A stretch of DNA of 64,000 bases from Colwellia echini. GTDB taxonomy: Bacteria > Pseudomonadota > Gammaproteobacteria > Enterobacterales > Alteromonadaceae. The notes beneath the pieces are model-generated. The model was not told where the DNA came from. It searched no databases and saw only the letters and a list, made by a program, of their open reading frames with translations. The DNA lies in contig NZ_PJAI02000006.1 of NCBI RefSeq assembly GCF_002843355.2, positions 124,001-188,000 on the forward strand, written 5' to 3'. This document shows positions 16,668 to 27,073 of the stretch, piece by piece. Numbering within the stretch: the first letter of the stretch is position 1; each line of letters starts with the position of its first letter. A program made the position numbers and the translations under genes.

Positions 16668-19571
16668 ATGCTTTTTACTAAAATGAAATGGTTACCTTCC
16701 TCAATAATCTTAAGCTTATTTAGTTATGCCCTAGTACTTATCGCGACAATTTCATCAGGTGATGCGTTATCGATAGAGCCTTCACCAACAATTGAAAATA
16801 CACTAATTAAAAAGCATCTACATATCTTATTAATTAACTCCGGTAATAGAGACTTACCTATGGAGCGAGAGATATTGGCAGGTTTGAAAAGCAAATTAAA
16901 AGAAAGCCCTGTAATTGTAGATATTTATCAAGAGTATTTAGATTCAGCAAGATTCAGCGAAAGCTCGCAAAATCTTGCTATGGCAAATTATTTAGCAAAA
17001 AAATATGAAAATACACCGCTTGATATTGTCATTTCAAATGGTATACCTTCGGCCAATTTTTTAACTGAAAACCTTGAGTTATTTAAAAAAATAAAACAGG
17101 TTTTTGTTCGCTCTGGTGCGGTAGATGTTAGCCAAGTACACAATAAAGTACTTATTGATGCGAGTAATGATTATAAAAAATCAGTGAATGATCTGATCCG
17201 TTTAACCTCACCTAAAAAAATAGTCGTGCTTGCCGACAAAAAAGCGACCTTAGCACGGGTGCATTTAAAAAGTTTAAATGAAGAATTTGAACTATTACCT
17301 AACTCCATTGAAATTAAATATGTATTGGATGAACCTTTAGTCATATTACGTCAACAAGTTGCCAATCAACCACCGGGCACTATTATATTATTTACGCCGA
17401 TTATGCGTTTTAAAAATGGTTCATTCCAAACACCTTATCAAACAGTAAGCGAACTAGAGAAAGTTAGTAATGCGCCTATTTTTAGTTTTTGGGGATCAAT
17501 GCTAGGTTCAGGTGTGGTAGGTGGTTATATGCTATCAGGCCTTAAAGTAGGAGAGGCTATCGGTACTATAATTATTGATATTGCCCAAGGTAATGAAATT
17601 AGAAATTATTCTGCCGACCTCGTGAATGTTCACTTATATGATTCACGGCAATTAATAAAGCATAATATTGATGTGCAATCTCACATTTCCGAAGCCGTTA
17701 TCAAGTTTTATCAACCGACATTTATTGAGCAATATAAGGTGGGGATTTTATTCACTTTATTCGCGTTTGTTGTGCTTTCAATTTTTGTTTTTCTTTTGGT
17801 TATCGCCAACAAAAAAAGAAAGTCTGCTATCAATGCTCTTCATCGGGAGCAAAACTTATTAGAGCAACGTGTTCTGGAAAGAACCGAAGAGTTACTTATT
17901 GCAAAGCACAAAGCCGTAGCCGCCTCTGTCGCTAAAAGTGATTTTTTAGCGAATATGAGTCATGAGATTAGAACGCCGATGAATGGGGTAATGGGAATGC
18001 TCGGTTTATTAAATAATACCCCGCTTGATGAACAGCAAAAACATTATATTAGTATTGCTGAAAGTAGTTCGCAGTCATTGTTAACCGTGATTAATGATAT
18101 TTTAGACTTCTCTAAAATAGAGGCTGGAAAACTCGATATAGAAAATATTGATTTTAATTTACAACTGCTTATTGAAGAAAGCATCACCTCAATGAGTTTT
18201 CTTGCCTATGAAAAAAACTTAGAGATTATTGTTGATACTAAAAATATTAACAATGTTTTTGTGAAAGGCGATCCTAGTCGACTTCGTCAAATATTTAATA
18301 ATCTTGTCTCCAACGCTATTAAATTTACCGAGGTAGGGGAAATTGTCATTAGTGTTAAAACCCAAAGCTCTAAAACCGAAAGTACGAAAACCGATGGCGA
18401 GCAAAATAACGAACGTATTGATTTTACTTTTAGTGTCACCGATTCAGGCATTGGTATTGCAAAAGATAAGATAACTAATTTATTCTCAGCGTTCACTCAA
18501 GCGGATAACAGCACAACAAGAAAATATGGCGGCACTGGCTTAGGTTTGAGCATTACCAAACAACTATGTAAATTAATGAACGGAGAAGTATCGGTTATCA
18601 GCAAGATAGATAAAGGAAGTACCTTCACTGTTAATTTCACTTTACCGACAGGAAAAGTTATTGATAACGAAGCCACTTTTATTGATATATCCCATAAAAA
18701 CTTTCTTATTGTTGATGATAATAAAACCAATAGAGAAATTCTTATTAGCCAATTAAGTCATTGGGGAGCTTATGTTTTTTCAGCAAAAAGTGGTGCTGAA
18801 GCGTTGGCATTATTAACGAGTGATAATGCTCCTGAGCTTGATGCTATGATCCTTGATTTTCAAATGGAGGAAATGAATGGTATTGAGCTGGCGAAAGAAA
18901 TTCATAATATCCCTGCTTATAAACAAGCAAAACTAATGATGATGACCTCGGTTATGTTGAATGAAAATTATCAATACTATATTGATAATGGCTTTTCTGC
19001 TTATCTAACCAAACCAACAGCCGCGACAAAGTTAGTAAAAGCCTTATCTAAGGTGTTAAGCCAAACAAATTTACAACCAGCAACACTGGTCACTGAATAT
19101 AATACAGAAGCAATGAATGAGGCTATTAAGCTTGATAGTAATGAACATAGTAATGAAGATAGTCATGAAAATGTTGATGACTTTTCCGCAATCACCATAC
19201 TACTTGTAGAAGATAATCGCATAAATCAAAAAGTAGCTTTAGGTATACTTAAACATTTTAAAGTAAATTGTAAAGTGGCTAACAATGGCTTAGAAGCCAT
19301 TTCAATATTGGAAACAGGTGCGCTCATTGATTTAATTTTAATGGATTGCCAAATGCCAGTAATGAGTGGTTTTGAAGCGACTGCGGCTATTCGTAGTAGT
19401 GATAAAATAGCAAACGCTAAAAGCGTACCTATCATTGCTTTAACCGCTAATTCGATGGCGGGTGACCGAGAAAAATGCTTAGCGTGCGGTATGGATGATT
19501 ACTTATCTAAACCGATTAATTTAGCTGAATTTATGGCTAAATTTAAATACTGGTTGGAGGAAAAAAAATAA
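16668..19571 (+). CDS. Hybrid sensor histidine kinase with a periplasmic binding-protein-like sensor and two receiver domains
   Basis: A 967-residue membrane kinase. An N-terminal signal anchor (about 11-30) is followed by a periplasmic domain (about 48-345) resembling the ABC_sub_bind family ([24 protein letters not shown]; later [12 protein letters not shown]). A membrane helix lies at about 358-380 and a coiled coil at 385-415. The HisKA domain has phospho-acceptor H432 ([10 protein letters not shown]), and the HATPase has its N, G1 and G2 boxes ([24 protein letters not shown]). Two receiver domains have phospho-acceptors D730 and D893. No HPt or output domain is present, so the signal must pass to a separate partner. 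It lies 55 bp before the TonB-dependent receptor on the same strand, which suggests that it senses the same glycan. Confidence 0.9.
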   Translation: MLFTKMKWLPSSIILSLFSYALVLIATISSGDALSIEPSPTIENTLIKKHLHILLINSGNRDLPMEREILAGLKSKLKESPVIVDIYQEYLDSARFSESSQNLAMANYLAKKYENTPLDIVISNGIPSANFLTENLELFKKIKQVFVRSGAVDVSQVHNKVLIDASNDYKKSVNDLIRLTSPKKIVVLADKKATLARVHLKSLNEEFELLPNSIEIKYVLDEPLVILRQQVANQPPGTIILFTPIMRFKNGSFQTPYQTVSELEKVSNAPIFSFWGSMLGSGVVGGYMLSGLKVGEAIGTIIIDIAQGNEIRNYSADLVNVHLYDSRQLIKHNIDVQSHISEAVIKFYQPTFIEQYKVGILFTLFAFVVLSIFVFLLVIANKKRKSAINALHREQNLLEQRVLERTEELLIAKHKAVAASVAKSDFLANMSHEIRTPMNGVMGMLGLLNNTPLDEQQKHYISIAESSSQSLLTVINDILDFSKIEAGKLDIENIDFNLQLLIEESITSMSFLAYEKNLEIIVDTKNINNVFVKGDPSRLRQIFNNLVSNAIKFTEVGEIVISVKTQSSKTESTKTDGEQNNERIDFTFSVTDSGIGIAKDKITNLFSAFTQADNSTTRKYGGTGLGLSITKQLCKLMNGEVSVISKIDKGSTFTVNFTLPTGKVIDNEATFIDISHKNFLIVDDNKTNREILISQLSHWGAYVFSAKSGAEALALLTSDNAPELDAMILDFQMEEMNGIELAKEIHNIPAYKQAKLMMMTSVMLNENYQYYIDNGFSAYLTKPTAATKLVKALSKVLSQTNLQPATLVTEYNTEAMNEAIKLDSNEHSNEDSHENVDDFSAITILLVEDNRINQKVALGILKHFKVNCKVANNGLEAISILETGALIDLILMDCQMPVMSGFEATAAIRSSDKIANAKSVPIIALTANSMAGDREKCLACGMDDYLSKPINLAEFMAKFKYWLEEKK

Positions 19572-19626
19572 CATCAGACCTTGGTTAATTATCCTATACT
19601 GAATAAAAGTCCTCGATTAAGTTTTT

Positions 19627-22206
19627 ATGATTGCTAATTTGTTGCCCTATTATATTTTGTTTAGTTTTATATTAACTTTCTCGACACAGTCATTATCTTA
19701 TGACCTAGAAAAACCTTCCATAAACACTACACAAGTAGTTGTAAATCAAAACACAGCGATAACTACCGAACTGGAAACCATTACGGTTACTGCGCAAAAG
19801 CGTGATCAATCTATTCAATCTATTCCCATCACTGTTAATGTTTTAAATGAAAACGAGATCGTCAACCTGGGTTTAACCGATATGGAGGACATATTATTTT
19901 TATTTCCTAATCTTAGTACTAATGCCACAACCGAGCTAGCTGTGGGGTATAGTATTCGAGGTGTTGGTACTAATAATCCGCACGGTAATGTGAATCAAGC
20001 AGTAGGCATTTACCGCGATGAAATATCCTATGGCACACCGTATTCGGGTATTTTAGGTGTTTACGATACCGCTAGAATAGAAGTATTAAGAGGACCACAA
20101 AATAGCTTATTTGGCCGAAATACTATCGGCGGTGCAATTCATTATATTTCGATAAAGCCTTCTCTTGATGACCATGCTTCGGGTTACATTATAGGTAATG
20201 TAGGAAATTATAATCTAGGTGAATTTACTGCAGCGTTGAATGCACCTTTAAGTGAAAGTGTCGCCTTAAGAATCACCGGTCAATCAATTCAACGAGAGGG
20301 TATTTATACTAATTTAGCAACTAACAGTGCAGGCGAGCCGCTTGGTGAAAGCAGCCTCGGTGATAAAGACAGGCAATCTGCTCGTGCTCAATTATTATGG
20401 CAACCCAGTGATAATACCGAATTACTTTTTAATTATCACACAGCTAATCATCACGGTACTAATATTGGCAATAGAGCCTATGGTACACGCGATGCCGACG
20501 ATCCTTATTTATTGATTAATGGCGTGCAAGACTTTAAAGATAATAGTTTACCGGATGACAAAGCCAGTATTTCTCCTTTTATTGAAAATGTTGATGCTAA
20601 TAGCAGCGATATAGTTAACAGTGTAGACCGTAATGGTTTTAATCCTGCAACGGGTGATTGGCACAAAATATATAACGTATCAAGCGCGCGATCTTATGCG
20701 AAAATTAGTGGTGGTTTCTTTAAGCTGAATCATTTGTTCGACAATAATTATAGTATTAACTTTAGCGCATCATACGATAACACGTTACTTGAAACGGCAG
20801 ACGAGACCTCAGGGACAAATTCATTACAATTTATACCCAATAGAGACGCTAGTTATGCTCAGAAGTCTTATGATATACGCGTTATGTCGCCAGAAAACCA
20901 AGCAGTACGTTGGTTAGTGGGGGCTTATTATTTTAATGAGAATATGGATTTATATACCATGATCCGACGCTTTAATTATATTGGACCTGAAAGTAATGTT
21001 CCCAGAGATATTGTTGCTCATAATATACTTGAACAAGTTGATGAAGATGTGTCACTTTATGGGCATTTAGAGTGGTCGCTTACCGACAACTTAGTGCTTA
21101 GCTCAGGGCTACGTTATACCGAAAACAACAAACAAGCCGACTCGCGTTTTGGTGTGGCTACAAATTATAATACCAATCCAGCTGGCGGTAGCAGTATTTC
21201 AGCAAAACCTTTTAATACCCAAACCGATTTGATTTTTGATCGTGTGTCTACCGATATTTTTCTAGATAAAAGTTTTATTGAAAATTGTTATTCGGCTGAT
21301 TTTGCAGACTGTACGATATTACCTGCCACCATTAAAGAGTATCAACTTCAACAAAAATTGTCAGAGTGGGGTGGTAAAGTCGCTTTGGATTATCAACTCA
21401 GTAAAAATAACTTTACTTATATTAGTTTTGCGCGCGGTTTTAAATCAGGGGGCTTTGACACTCGCGCTTTAGCGGCTTTATTTGGTGAGGGGGCAGAGCA
21501 AGCATTCTTACCTGAGTCTTTAGATGCCTATGAACTTGGCTTAAAAACTCAGCTGACTTCAACACTGCAAATTAACAGTGCTGTTTTCTATAATGTTTGG
21601 ACAGACTTACAAACCTTTGGTGTATTTAATGGTGAACCACGCTATGTCAATATTCCTACTTCGGTAACTAAAGGGGTAGAAAGCGAAATAAAATGGCTCC
21701 CGGCAGATACTTGGTACACACAAATAGGTATCGGTTTTCTAGATACTGAAATAACAAATAGCGGCACTTTTACTGCCGCAGATGAAGGACATGAATTACC
21801 AAACTCGCCAGCTGTTACCTTAAATGGTTTATTGCGTAAACAAATAGATAGCTCATTTGGTTTATTCACCCTAGAAAGTGACTTTAGATATGTTAGTGAA
21901 CAAATTGATGGTTTAACTTACGATAGTGATAGATACGCCACCAAAAATGCTCAATTTTGGCTTAATGCTCGACTTAATTATCAATTTGGTCAAGAACATC
22001 AATATAACGTTGCGCTTTGGGCTGAAAACCTTACCGAAGAAACCTACTGTGTAGATATAGGTATGCAAAATATTATTACCCCGACAACAACTCAAGCTGA
22101 CCTAGGTGAAAGAGGGATTGATTTAACCTCTACAATTACTTGTCAGCCATCTGAAAATAGCGGCGAACGTTTTTTTGGTATATCGATTGGAGTTAATTTT
22201 TATTAA
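19627..22206 (+). CDS. TonB-dependent outer-membrane receptor, probably for beta-glucan oligosaccharides
   Basis: An 859-residue receptor with a hydrophobic signal sequence (about 1-24), a TonB box-like ETITVTAQKRDQSIQ (about 52-66), a plug domain (to about 190, with GTIGGAI/GRNTIGGAIHY typical of the plug end) and a 22-strand barrel ending in the aromatic SIGVNFY. Such receptors import large substrates across the outer membrane with TonB-ExbBD energy. The substrate is not readable from the sequence. Laminarin-derived glucan is inferred from the laminarinase and the glycan-binding oxidoreductase next door. There is no SusD-like partner, as usual outside Bacteroidota. No strong Shine-Dalgarno sequence precedes the ATG at 19627. 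It is convergent with the AraC-type regulator gene, 42 bp away. Confidence 0.88.
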   Translation: MIANLLPYYILFSFILTFSTQSLSYDLEKPSINTTQVVVNQNTAITTELETITVTAQKRDQSIQSIPITVNVLNENEIVNLGLTDMEDILFLFPNLSTNATTELAVGYSIRGVGTNNPHGNVNQAVGIYRDEISYGTPYSGILGVYDTARIEVLRGPQNSLFGRNTIGGAIHYISIKPSLDDHASGYIIGNVGNYNLGEFTAALNAPLSESVALRITGQSIQREGIYTNLATNSAGEPLGESSLGDKDRQSARAQLLWQPSDNTELLFNYHTANHHGTNIGNRAYGTRDADDPYLLINGVQDFKDNSLPDDKASISPFIENVDANSSDIVNSVDRNGFNPATGDWHKIYNVSSARSYAKISGGFFKLNHLFDNNYSINFSASYDNTLLETADETSGTNSLQFIPNRDASYAQKSYDIRVMSPENQAVRWLVGAYYFNENMDLYTMIRRFNYIGPESNVPRDIVAHNILEQVDEDVSLYGHLEWSLTDNLVLSSGLRYTENNKQADSRFGVATNYNTNPAGGSSISAKPFNTQTDLIFDRVSTDIFLDKSFIENCYSADFADCTILPATIKEYQLQQKLSEWGGKVALDYQLSKNNFTYISFARGFKSGGFDTRALAALFGEGAEQAFLPESLDAYELGLKTQLTSTLQINSAVFYNVWTDLQTFGVFNGEPRYVNIPTSVTKGVESEIKWLPADTWYTQIGIGFLDTEITNSGTFTAADEGHELPNSPAVTLNGLLRKQIDSSFGLFTLESDFRYVSEQIDGLTYDSDRYATKNAQFWLNARLNYQFGQEHQYNVALWAENLTEETYCVDIGMQNIITPTTTQADLGERGIDLTSTITCQPSENSGERFFGISIGVNFY

Positions 22207-22248
22207 AATCTTTCGTTTGCATATGTTGAATATGTTACTAAAAAGCGG

Positions 22249-23445
22249 CTAAGACTTTGCAATATAAGTAGCTGTAACTTTAATACTTGATTCAAGAGCT
22301 TTGTCTGGAATCGTTTTGTTTTTTCGGTATTCGCTTGGTGAAATACCAACTAAACGATTAAAAAAACGATGAAATGACGATTTATTATTAAAACCAGACA
22401 TAAGTAAAATTTCTAGAATATTCTTATCCTTTGAACCTTCATCTCTAAGTAATCGTTTAGCTTCGGCGATCCGGTGATAATTAATGAATTCGAAAAAGCT
22501 TGTTTTCAGCTTTTTATTTAAAACATAGGAAACATCTTTTGCCGGAACATCTATTTTATTAGAAAAATCTTCAATGTTAATATTTGCTTCTAGGTGTAAT
22601 TTTTGCTCGGTTATTGCCGAGTTTATTTGGTTAATAATATGCTCGCATTTATCTTTATTATGATTGGCTTTTTTAATAAAAGGCTTACATGTCAACATTC
22701 TATGGCTATGAACTAGGCTGTAAATAAATAGCGCATTGATTAAGATAAATATTAAATAGTTATACACTTTCCCTATATCATCGGCGATAACACCTCCCCA
22801 TTGATCAGCAACCAGCACAATAATAAACGACCAACTCCAGCAGAGAATAAAACAAGAAGAAATGGTTGTTAACCAGTTAACTTCTACCGTTGAAAACGAG
22901 GAGTAATTTTCTTGTAATTGAGCATAGTATTGTCTGACTGTAATTAATGAAAATACGGCATATAAAACGGATGTTGTGGTAACAAAATACCAAATAACCG
23001 TAGAAATTGGAGACTGCTCTTGTGTCACATCAGAGTACATTTTTAAATCTTGCGTGGTACCTGAAATCCCTAAAACAATAAATAAGCCGATGAACATGGG
23101 CAGAAAGTGCCAACAATCAGTTAATTTAATGTGATATTTTGTTTGTGTTATTGAGTACACATACAGTAAAAATAATGGTCCCCTTGCTAGATGACCAATA
23201 ACAAACAAATAAGGTAATAATTGTTGGCGTACTGTATTGGAAGCAGGCAGTGCCTCATTCCACATAATTAATTTAGTTAATATCTCTACTACTATTGCTA
23301 GTAGAAAAGCGCCAAAAATAACATCTTGGACTCCTTGGCTTTTGTCGATAAAAAAACGATAAAAGGCAAGTATTAAGCATTCAATGATCGTAATGATGAA
23401 GCAAATATCGTTGAGGTTGAAAATACGATCGTCGATTATTGACAT
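22249..23445 (-). CDS. AraC-family regulator with a multi-span membrane sensor
   Basis: A 398-residue protein. The first 250 residues contain about seven hydrophobic helices, and the C-terminal 110 residues form an AraC/XylS DNA-binding domain with two helix-turn-helix units. The second is the well-conserved ILEILLMSGFNNKSSFHRFFNRLVGISPSEYR. This architecture (7TM-type sensor fused to AraC) is common in marine Alteromonadales and is presumed to couple a membrane signal directly to transcription. It sits between the TonB-dependent receptor and the oxidoreductase/GH16 genes, so it most likely regulates the glucan locus. It is transcribed towards the receptor gene, with its own promoter in 23446-23590. 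An alternative is regulation of a distant target. Confidence 0.88.
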   Translation of the reverse strand: MSIIDDRIFNLNDICFIITIIECLILAFYRFFIDKSQGVQDVIFGAFLLAIVVEILTKLIMWNEALPASNTVRQQLLPYLFVIGHLARGPLFLLYVYSITQTKYHIKLTDCWHFLPMFIGLFIVLGISGTTQDLKMYSDVTQEQSPISTVIWYFVTTTSVLYAVFSLITVRQYYAQLQENYSSFSTVEVNWLTTISSCFILCWSWSFIIVLVADQWGGVIADDIGKVYNYLIFILINALFIYSLVHSHRMLTCKPFIKKANHNKDKCEHIINQINSAITEQKLHLEANINIEDFSNKIDVPAKDVSYVLNKKLKTSFFEFINYHRIAEAKRLLRDEGSKDKNILEILLMSGFNNKSSFHRFFNRLVGISPSEYRKNKTIPDKALESSIKVTATYIAKS

Positions 23446-23587
23446 AGTTGACTCGATAAATTTTTAGTTTTAACTATCGTACTTTCCTTGATGATAGGCG
23501 AATAAAAAAGGTTAACACAAGGTTAATATAATATGAAATTAAATTGTAATTTAGAAAGGTTCATTATTTCAATATGAGTTTTATAAA

Positions 23588-23613
23588 TAAAAACGGAGCA
23601 TTGCTGCTCCGTT
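23588..23613 (-). terminator. Intrinsic terminator after the di-haem oxidoreductase gene
   Basis: Perfect 9-bp arms AACGGAGCA and TGCTCCGTT with a TTGC loop. Read on the minus strand the stem is followed by TTTTTATTT. It lies about 110 bp beyond the oxidoreductase stop and just upstream of the AraC-type gene. Confidence 0.82.
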
Positions 23614-23720
23614 AATGTTTTAAGGCAATATTTTAAGCCTTTAAGTTAAGGTGTGAACTTAAGTTTTTAATTTAGATTTTTATCTCACTTTTAAACTGCT
23701 TGAATAAATATGCTAATAAA

Positions 23721-26700
23721 CTAAAGTGCTTCTAAGAAGTTATGTAAGTTGCTGAGATCATTTGCAGATAACTCTTTGTAGTTATTGGTGGCGCTTAACG
23801 CTTCACTGCCATTAGTTCCATGCCAAAGAATTGCTTCTCTGATAGTGCGCGCTCGGCCATCATGTAAATAAGTGCCACCCGGCGCTTCGTTGCAAACGTC
23901 ATCACCTTCAGCGCCCGTAGGGTTAATAACCCCGTTAGTTACGCACATGGATAAACCTAAACCCCATAATGGTGTGGTACGCCATTCGCGACCACTAGCT
24001 AAGCCTTCGCCTAAGTTGTCAGCTAAACCATCACCCATGTCATGAATCAACATATCCGTGTACGGTTGAATAGCTTGATCACGTACTTCGACTAAAGGAT
24101 GGTATTCACTTGTTTGGAATGAAGGCGTATGACAAGCCGCACACCCAGTATCAACGAACACTTGTTTACCTGATTTAATCGATTGATTTTCAACGCCCGA
24201 TTCTAAGCCACGCTGGGCACGTACTGCTAATGCTTGTACATAATAAACGAGCTTGTCTAAGTTTGTGTCATCTAAAGCTGCTGCGCCCGAGCTACAATCA
24301 GTTTGGTTACTACCACAATCTAAATCAGGTAATAATGATGTTTTAACGCCCATGTCAGTATTTAATGCCGCAGCAACTTGATGCTCAACACTTACCGTTG
24401 AAGCTTTCCAACCAAAACGACCTATACGTGAAATTGCCGGATTTTGTGGGGCGGTTATGATATTAGCGCGACCAGAAACACCATCGTTAGTACTTTGTTG
24501 TGCTAGCTCTAAGGCTAGAATGTCTTCCTCCTTAATTGCCTCTAACAAACCTAATCCTACAATCCTTGGTGAAATACGTGCAGAAAATAATGCTGGCTGA
24601 CCATTTTCAAAGGTAAAAGTAGGAGTACGTAAACCGTCTTCTAACTCAGTCCATTGTGCAATAGCCACTGTACCTTCACCACTTCCACTGGTATTGCTCG
24701 GTTGTATTACTCGACCTCGATCAGCATCTGGTTCACCTGATACATCACCAATTTTAAATACCCAGCGATCTAATGGTACGCCATTCGCTTCTACTGCCGC
24801 GCCGCCATTACGTTCGTGACAACTTGAGCAACTTTCATTCACGTAATGTGCGCCAATAAGGTTAGTTACCTCAGTAAAAGTCCCGTTGTCGACAAATTCA
24901 TCATGTTGACCGTCAATAAAAGAGGAATGAAAAACACGACGACCTTCCAAAAACTTTTGTGATTTATCGTAATCAATATTTAACGCCATTTGCATAAAAT
25001 AGTTATCTGGTTCATCGGTATATTGGTATGGCGCGGTGGTGCCGCCACCTAATCGATACTCTTCAGGAAGCTCTCGGCTATCTTCTTGAAAATGCGTTTG
25101 ATATTGAACAAACTCACCGGGGTTTTCTAAATACCAAGGAACAATCCCAGAACCGGCAATATACAAAAAGGTTGAGCCGTAATAGTTAGTTTGGCCACCG
25201 ATAATCTCACCGTTTAAAGTTCCACTAAATTGGCTAATTTCAAACTCCATTAAATCGCCGATGGCAATTGGAGGAGAATCATAGCCAAAATTACCTAATG
25301 CGGTATCTCCTGCGGTAGCTAAGTTAGATGGGGATTTTCGAGGGTTAAAGGTAACTGTTTTTGTGTAGTGAAAATGCGATCCGTCATAACCATTTTCATC
25401 ACCACGACTTGTGTCAATTTGCATTAAAGAATTATCAATGTAATCAGCTTTAGTGCCCCAGCCCATGTACCAAACTCGACCTTCGCGTTGAGTTGAAATT
25501 GGCCAAACGGTTCGTACGTTGATTGTTATACCTTCACCGCCTTTTGCCACATGGTCAATAATTTCAACACTGGAAGAGCGGCGTTCAAAATAATGGGCAA
25601 TATAGTGATCGTAAGATTGGAATTCGTTTTCTTTAGCATGACGTGTACGTGGGCGGTCACCAAAACGTGTTATTAATGCTGTAGAGGTATGTTCTTGATG
25701 AACACCTTCTAAAGCAGTAGCGCTGTTGTATAAAGGCGTAACTGATAAGTTAGTAACAGAGCATCCTAATGAATTTACCGCCTCACCTGTTGGTGTATTA
25801 GGACATTGATCGCTACTGTCATTAATGCCATCGTTATCTGTATCTACAGTATCGTCGGTTAACGTCAACTGTAGCCAATTGAGGTTAAAGCCAGCGTTAA
25901 GTATATTAAGTCGTACTGTATACGTGCCCGCTTGCACCGTAATTTGACCATTATCATTCGTGGTATAGTTTTGCCAACCTCCAGTGCTATCGACAGTGTC
26001 AGTAGTAAACACATTACCATCTATACTTAACTCATAACTTCCACCACCGCTAGGTGATGCGACTCGTGTGCTAACATTGTAAGTGCCCGCACCTAAAGTT
26101 ACTTCGTACTCTAACCATTCTCCTGCTGCAGTCCAGCCAATATTATAGCCACCGTTAGTATCGGTTGTGCCTTGAATATCAACGTCATCTGAGCGGTATT
26201 GACCACCGGTATTACCGGTACTGCTATCATTAAAATCAGTATAATCTTCTGCTTCAATTAATACTTGGCTAGTAATTACTACAGCACAACCAGCAGTATC
26301 AACTGACGTATTTATGGGAGTATTAGGGCATTGATCTGTGTCATCTAGTACACCATCATTATCGCTATCAAGTATTGCTTCTGCTATTAACTCTAGGTTT
26401 AACCAGTTAATATTAAAGTTACCGCTGTTTACGCTAAGTGTAATGGTATGTTCACCCGATGAAACGGTAAATTCGCCAATTTCATGGGTTTGGTAAGTTT
26501 GCCAACCATTGGTTGCCACCGTATCGCTGGCAATGGTTTGACTATCAATACTTAAGGTGTAATCGCCCGTATTTCTTGCGGCAACACGGGTAGATAAAAC
26601 ATATGTACCAGCACTTAATTCAAGGGTGTAATCAAGCATTTCAGTGCTTTCAATCCAACCGACGTTATAACCACCTCCTGTGTCTGAGGTGACTTGAATA

Positions 26701-26873
26701 TCAACCGCGTCAGTGCGGTATTGCCCACCAAGGTTAGCTGATGTGGTGTCTGAAAAGTTAGTGTAATCTTCTGCTTGAATTAATACGTTGAAAGCAGCGG
26801 CCTGACTACTGCCTAACAAGAGTGAAACGGTTAAACAGTTTAAAATCGTGGTGAATAATTTATTATTTTTCAT
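23721..26873 (-). CDS. Secreted di-haem oxidoreductase (DUF1111/DHOR-like) with two CBM6-like modules
   Basis: A 1050-residue exported protein. A signal peptide (1-27) is followed by a CBM6-like module (30-163, AEDYTNF...), a thrombospondin-type-3 calcium linker (168-198), a second CBM6-like module (203-340) and a second TSP3 linker (343-373). An unrecognised domain (about 375-600) follows, then a DUF1111-type di-haem domain with haem motifs CSSCH (682-686) and CAACH (911-915) and the family ending YLHDGRARTIREAILWHG. DUF1111 proteins resemble bacterial di-haem peroxidases (MauG/CcpA class), and their substrates are mostly unknown. The sugar-binding modules imply action at a polysaccharide, probably beta-1,3-glucan. 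AAGGA precedes the ATG. It lies 200 bp behind the GH16 gene, with a terminator between, so it is likely transcribed separately. Confidence 0.88.
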   Translation of the reverse strand: MKNNKLFTTILNCLTVSLLLGSSQAAAFNVLIQAEDYTNFSDTTSANLGGQYRTDAVDIQVTSDTGGGYNVGWIESTEMLDYTLELSAGTYVLSTRVAARNTGDYTLSIDSQTIASDTVATNGWQTYQTHEIGEFTVSSGEHTITLSVNSGNFNINWLNLELIAEAILDSDNDGVLDDTDQCPNTPINTSVDTAGCAVVITSQVLIEAEDYTDFNDSSTGNTGGQYRSDDVDIQGTTDTNGGYNIGWTAAGEWLEYEVTLGAGTYNVSTRVASPSGGGSYELSIDGNVFTTDTVDSTGGWQNYTTNDNGQITVQAGTYTVRLNILNAGFNLNWLQLTLTDDTVDTDNDGINDSSDQCPNTPTGEAVNSLGCSVTNLSVTPLYNSATALEGVHQEHTSTALITRFGDRPRTRHAKENEFQSYDHYIAHYFERRSSSVEIIDHVAKGGEGITINVRTVWPISTQREGRVWYMGWGTKADYIDNSLMQIDTSRGDENGYDGSHFHYTKTVTFNPRKSPSNLATAGDTALGNFGYDSPPIAIGDLMEFEISQFSGTLNGEIIGGQTNYYGSTFLYIAGSGIVPWYLENPGEFVQYQTHFQEDSRELPEEYRLGGGTTAPYQYTDEPDNYFMQMALNIDYDKSQKFLEGRRVFHSSFIDGQHDEFVDNGTFTEVTNLIGAHYVNESCSSCHERNGGAAVEANGVPLDRWVFKIGDVSGEPDADRGRVIQPSNTSGSGEGTVAIAQWTELEDGLRTPTFTFENGQPALFSARISPRIVGLGLLEAIKEEDILALELAQQSTNDGVSGRANIITAPQNPAISRIGRFGWKASTVSVEHQVAAALNTDMGVKTSLLPDLDCGSNQTDCSSGAAALDDTNLDKLVYYVQALAVRAQRGLESGVENQSIKSGKQVFVDTGCAACHTPSFQTSEYHPLVEVRDQAIQPYTDMLIHDMGDGLADNLGEGLASGREWRTTPLWGLGLSMCVTNGVINPTGAEGDDVCNEAPGGTYLHDGRARTIREAILWHGTNGSEALSATNNYKELSANDLSNLHNFLEAL
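26382..26783 (-). repeat. CBM6-like module, copy in the di-haem oxidoreductase
   Basis: This segment encodes residues 31-164 of the oxidoreductase. It is the close partner of the module at 27542-27943 in the GH16 gene: by eye about 26 differences over about 132 aligned residues, roughly 80 percent identity. The match continues at DNA level, for instance GAAAAGTTAGTGTAATCTTC in both. A second, more diverged module in the same gene lies at about 25854-26265. Confidence 0.8.
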
Positions 26874-26974
26874 CGTTATTATTCCTTATTTTATTGTTTT
26901 TTATACTTATATTTCTAAATGTTTAGTTACATGATTTATCGTTCAAAAATTATTAATGTTATTGGTTAATATTG

Positions 26975-27026
26975 TTAAAAAATAAAGGCCGCTTATTACC
27001 CTGTTATGAAGGAATAAGTGGCCTTT
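26975..27026 (-). terminator. Intrinsic terminator after the GH16 gene
   Basis: Arms AAAGGCCGCTTATT and AATAAGTGGCCTTT (14 bp, one G-T wobble) enclose a 15-nt loop. On the minus strand the stem runs into TTTATTTTTTAAC. It separates the GH16 gene from the oxidoreductase gene. Confidence 0.85.
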
Positions 27027-27073
27027 GAGTGCTATTTTCTATCTATTAGTTTTAGCTTAGAAGGTGGATCACC

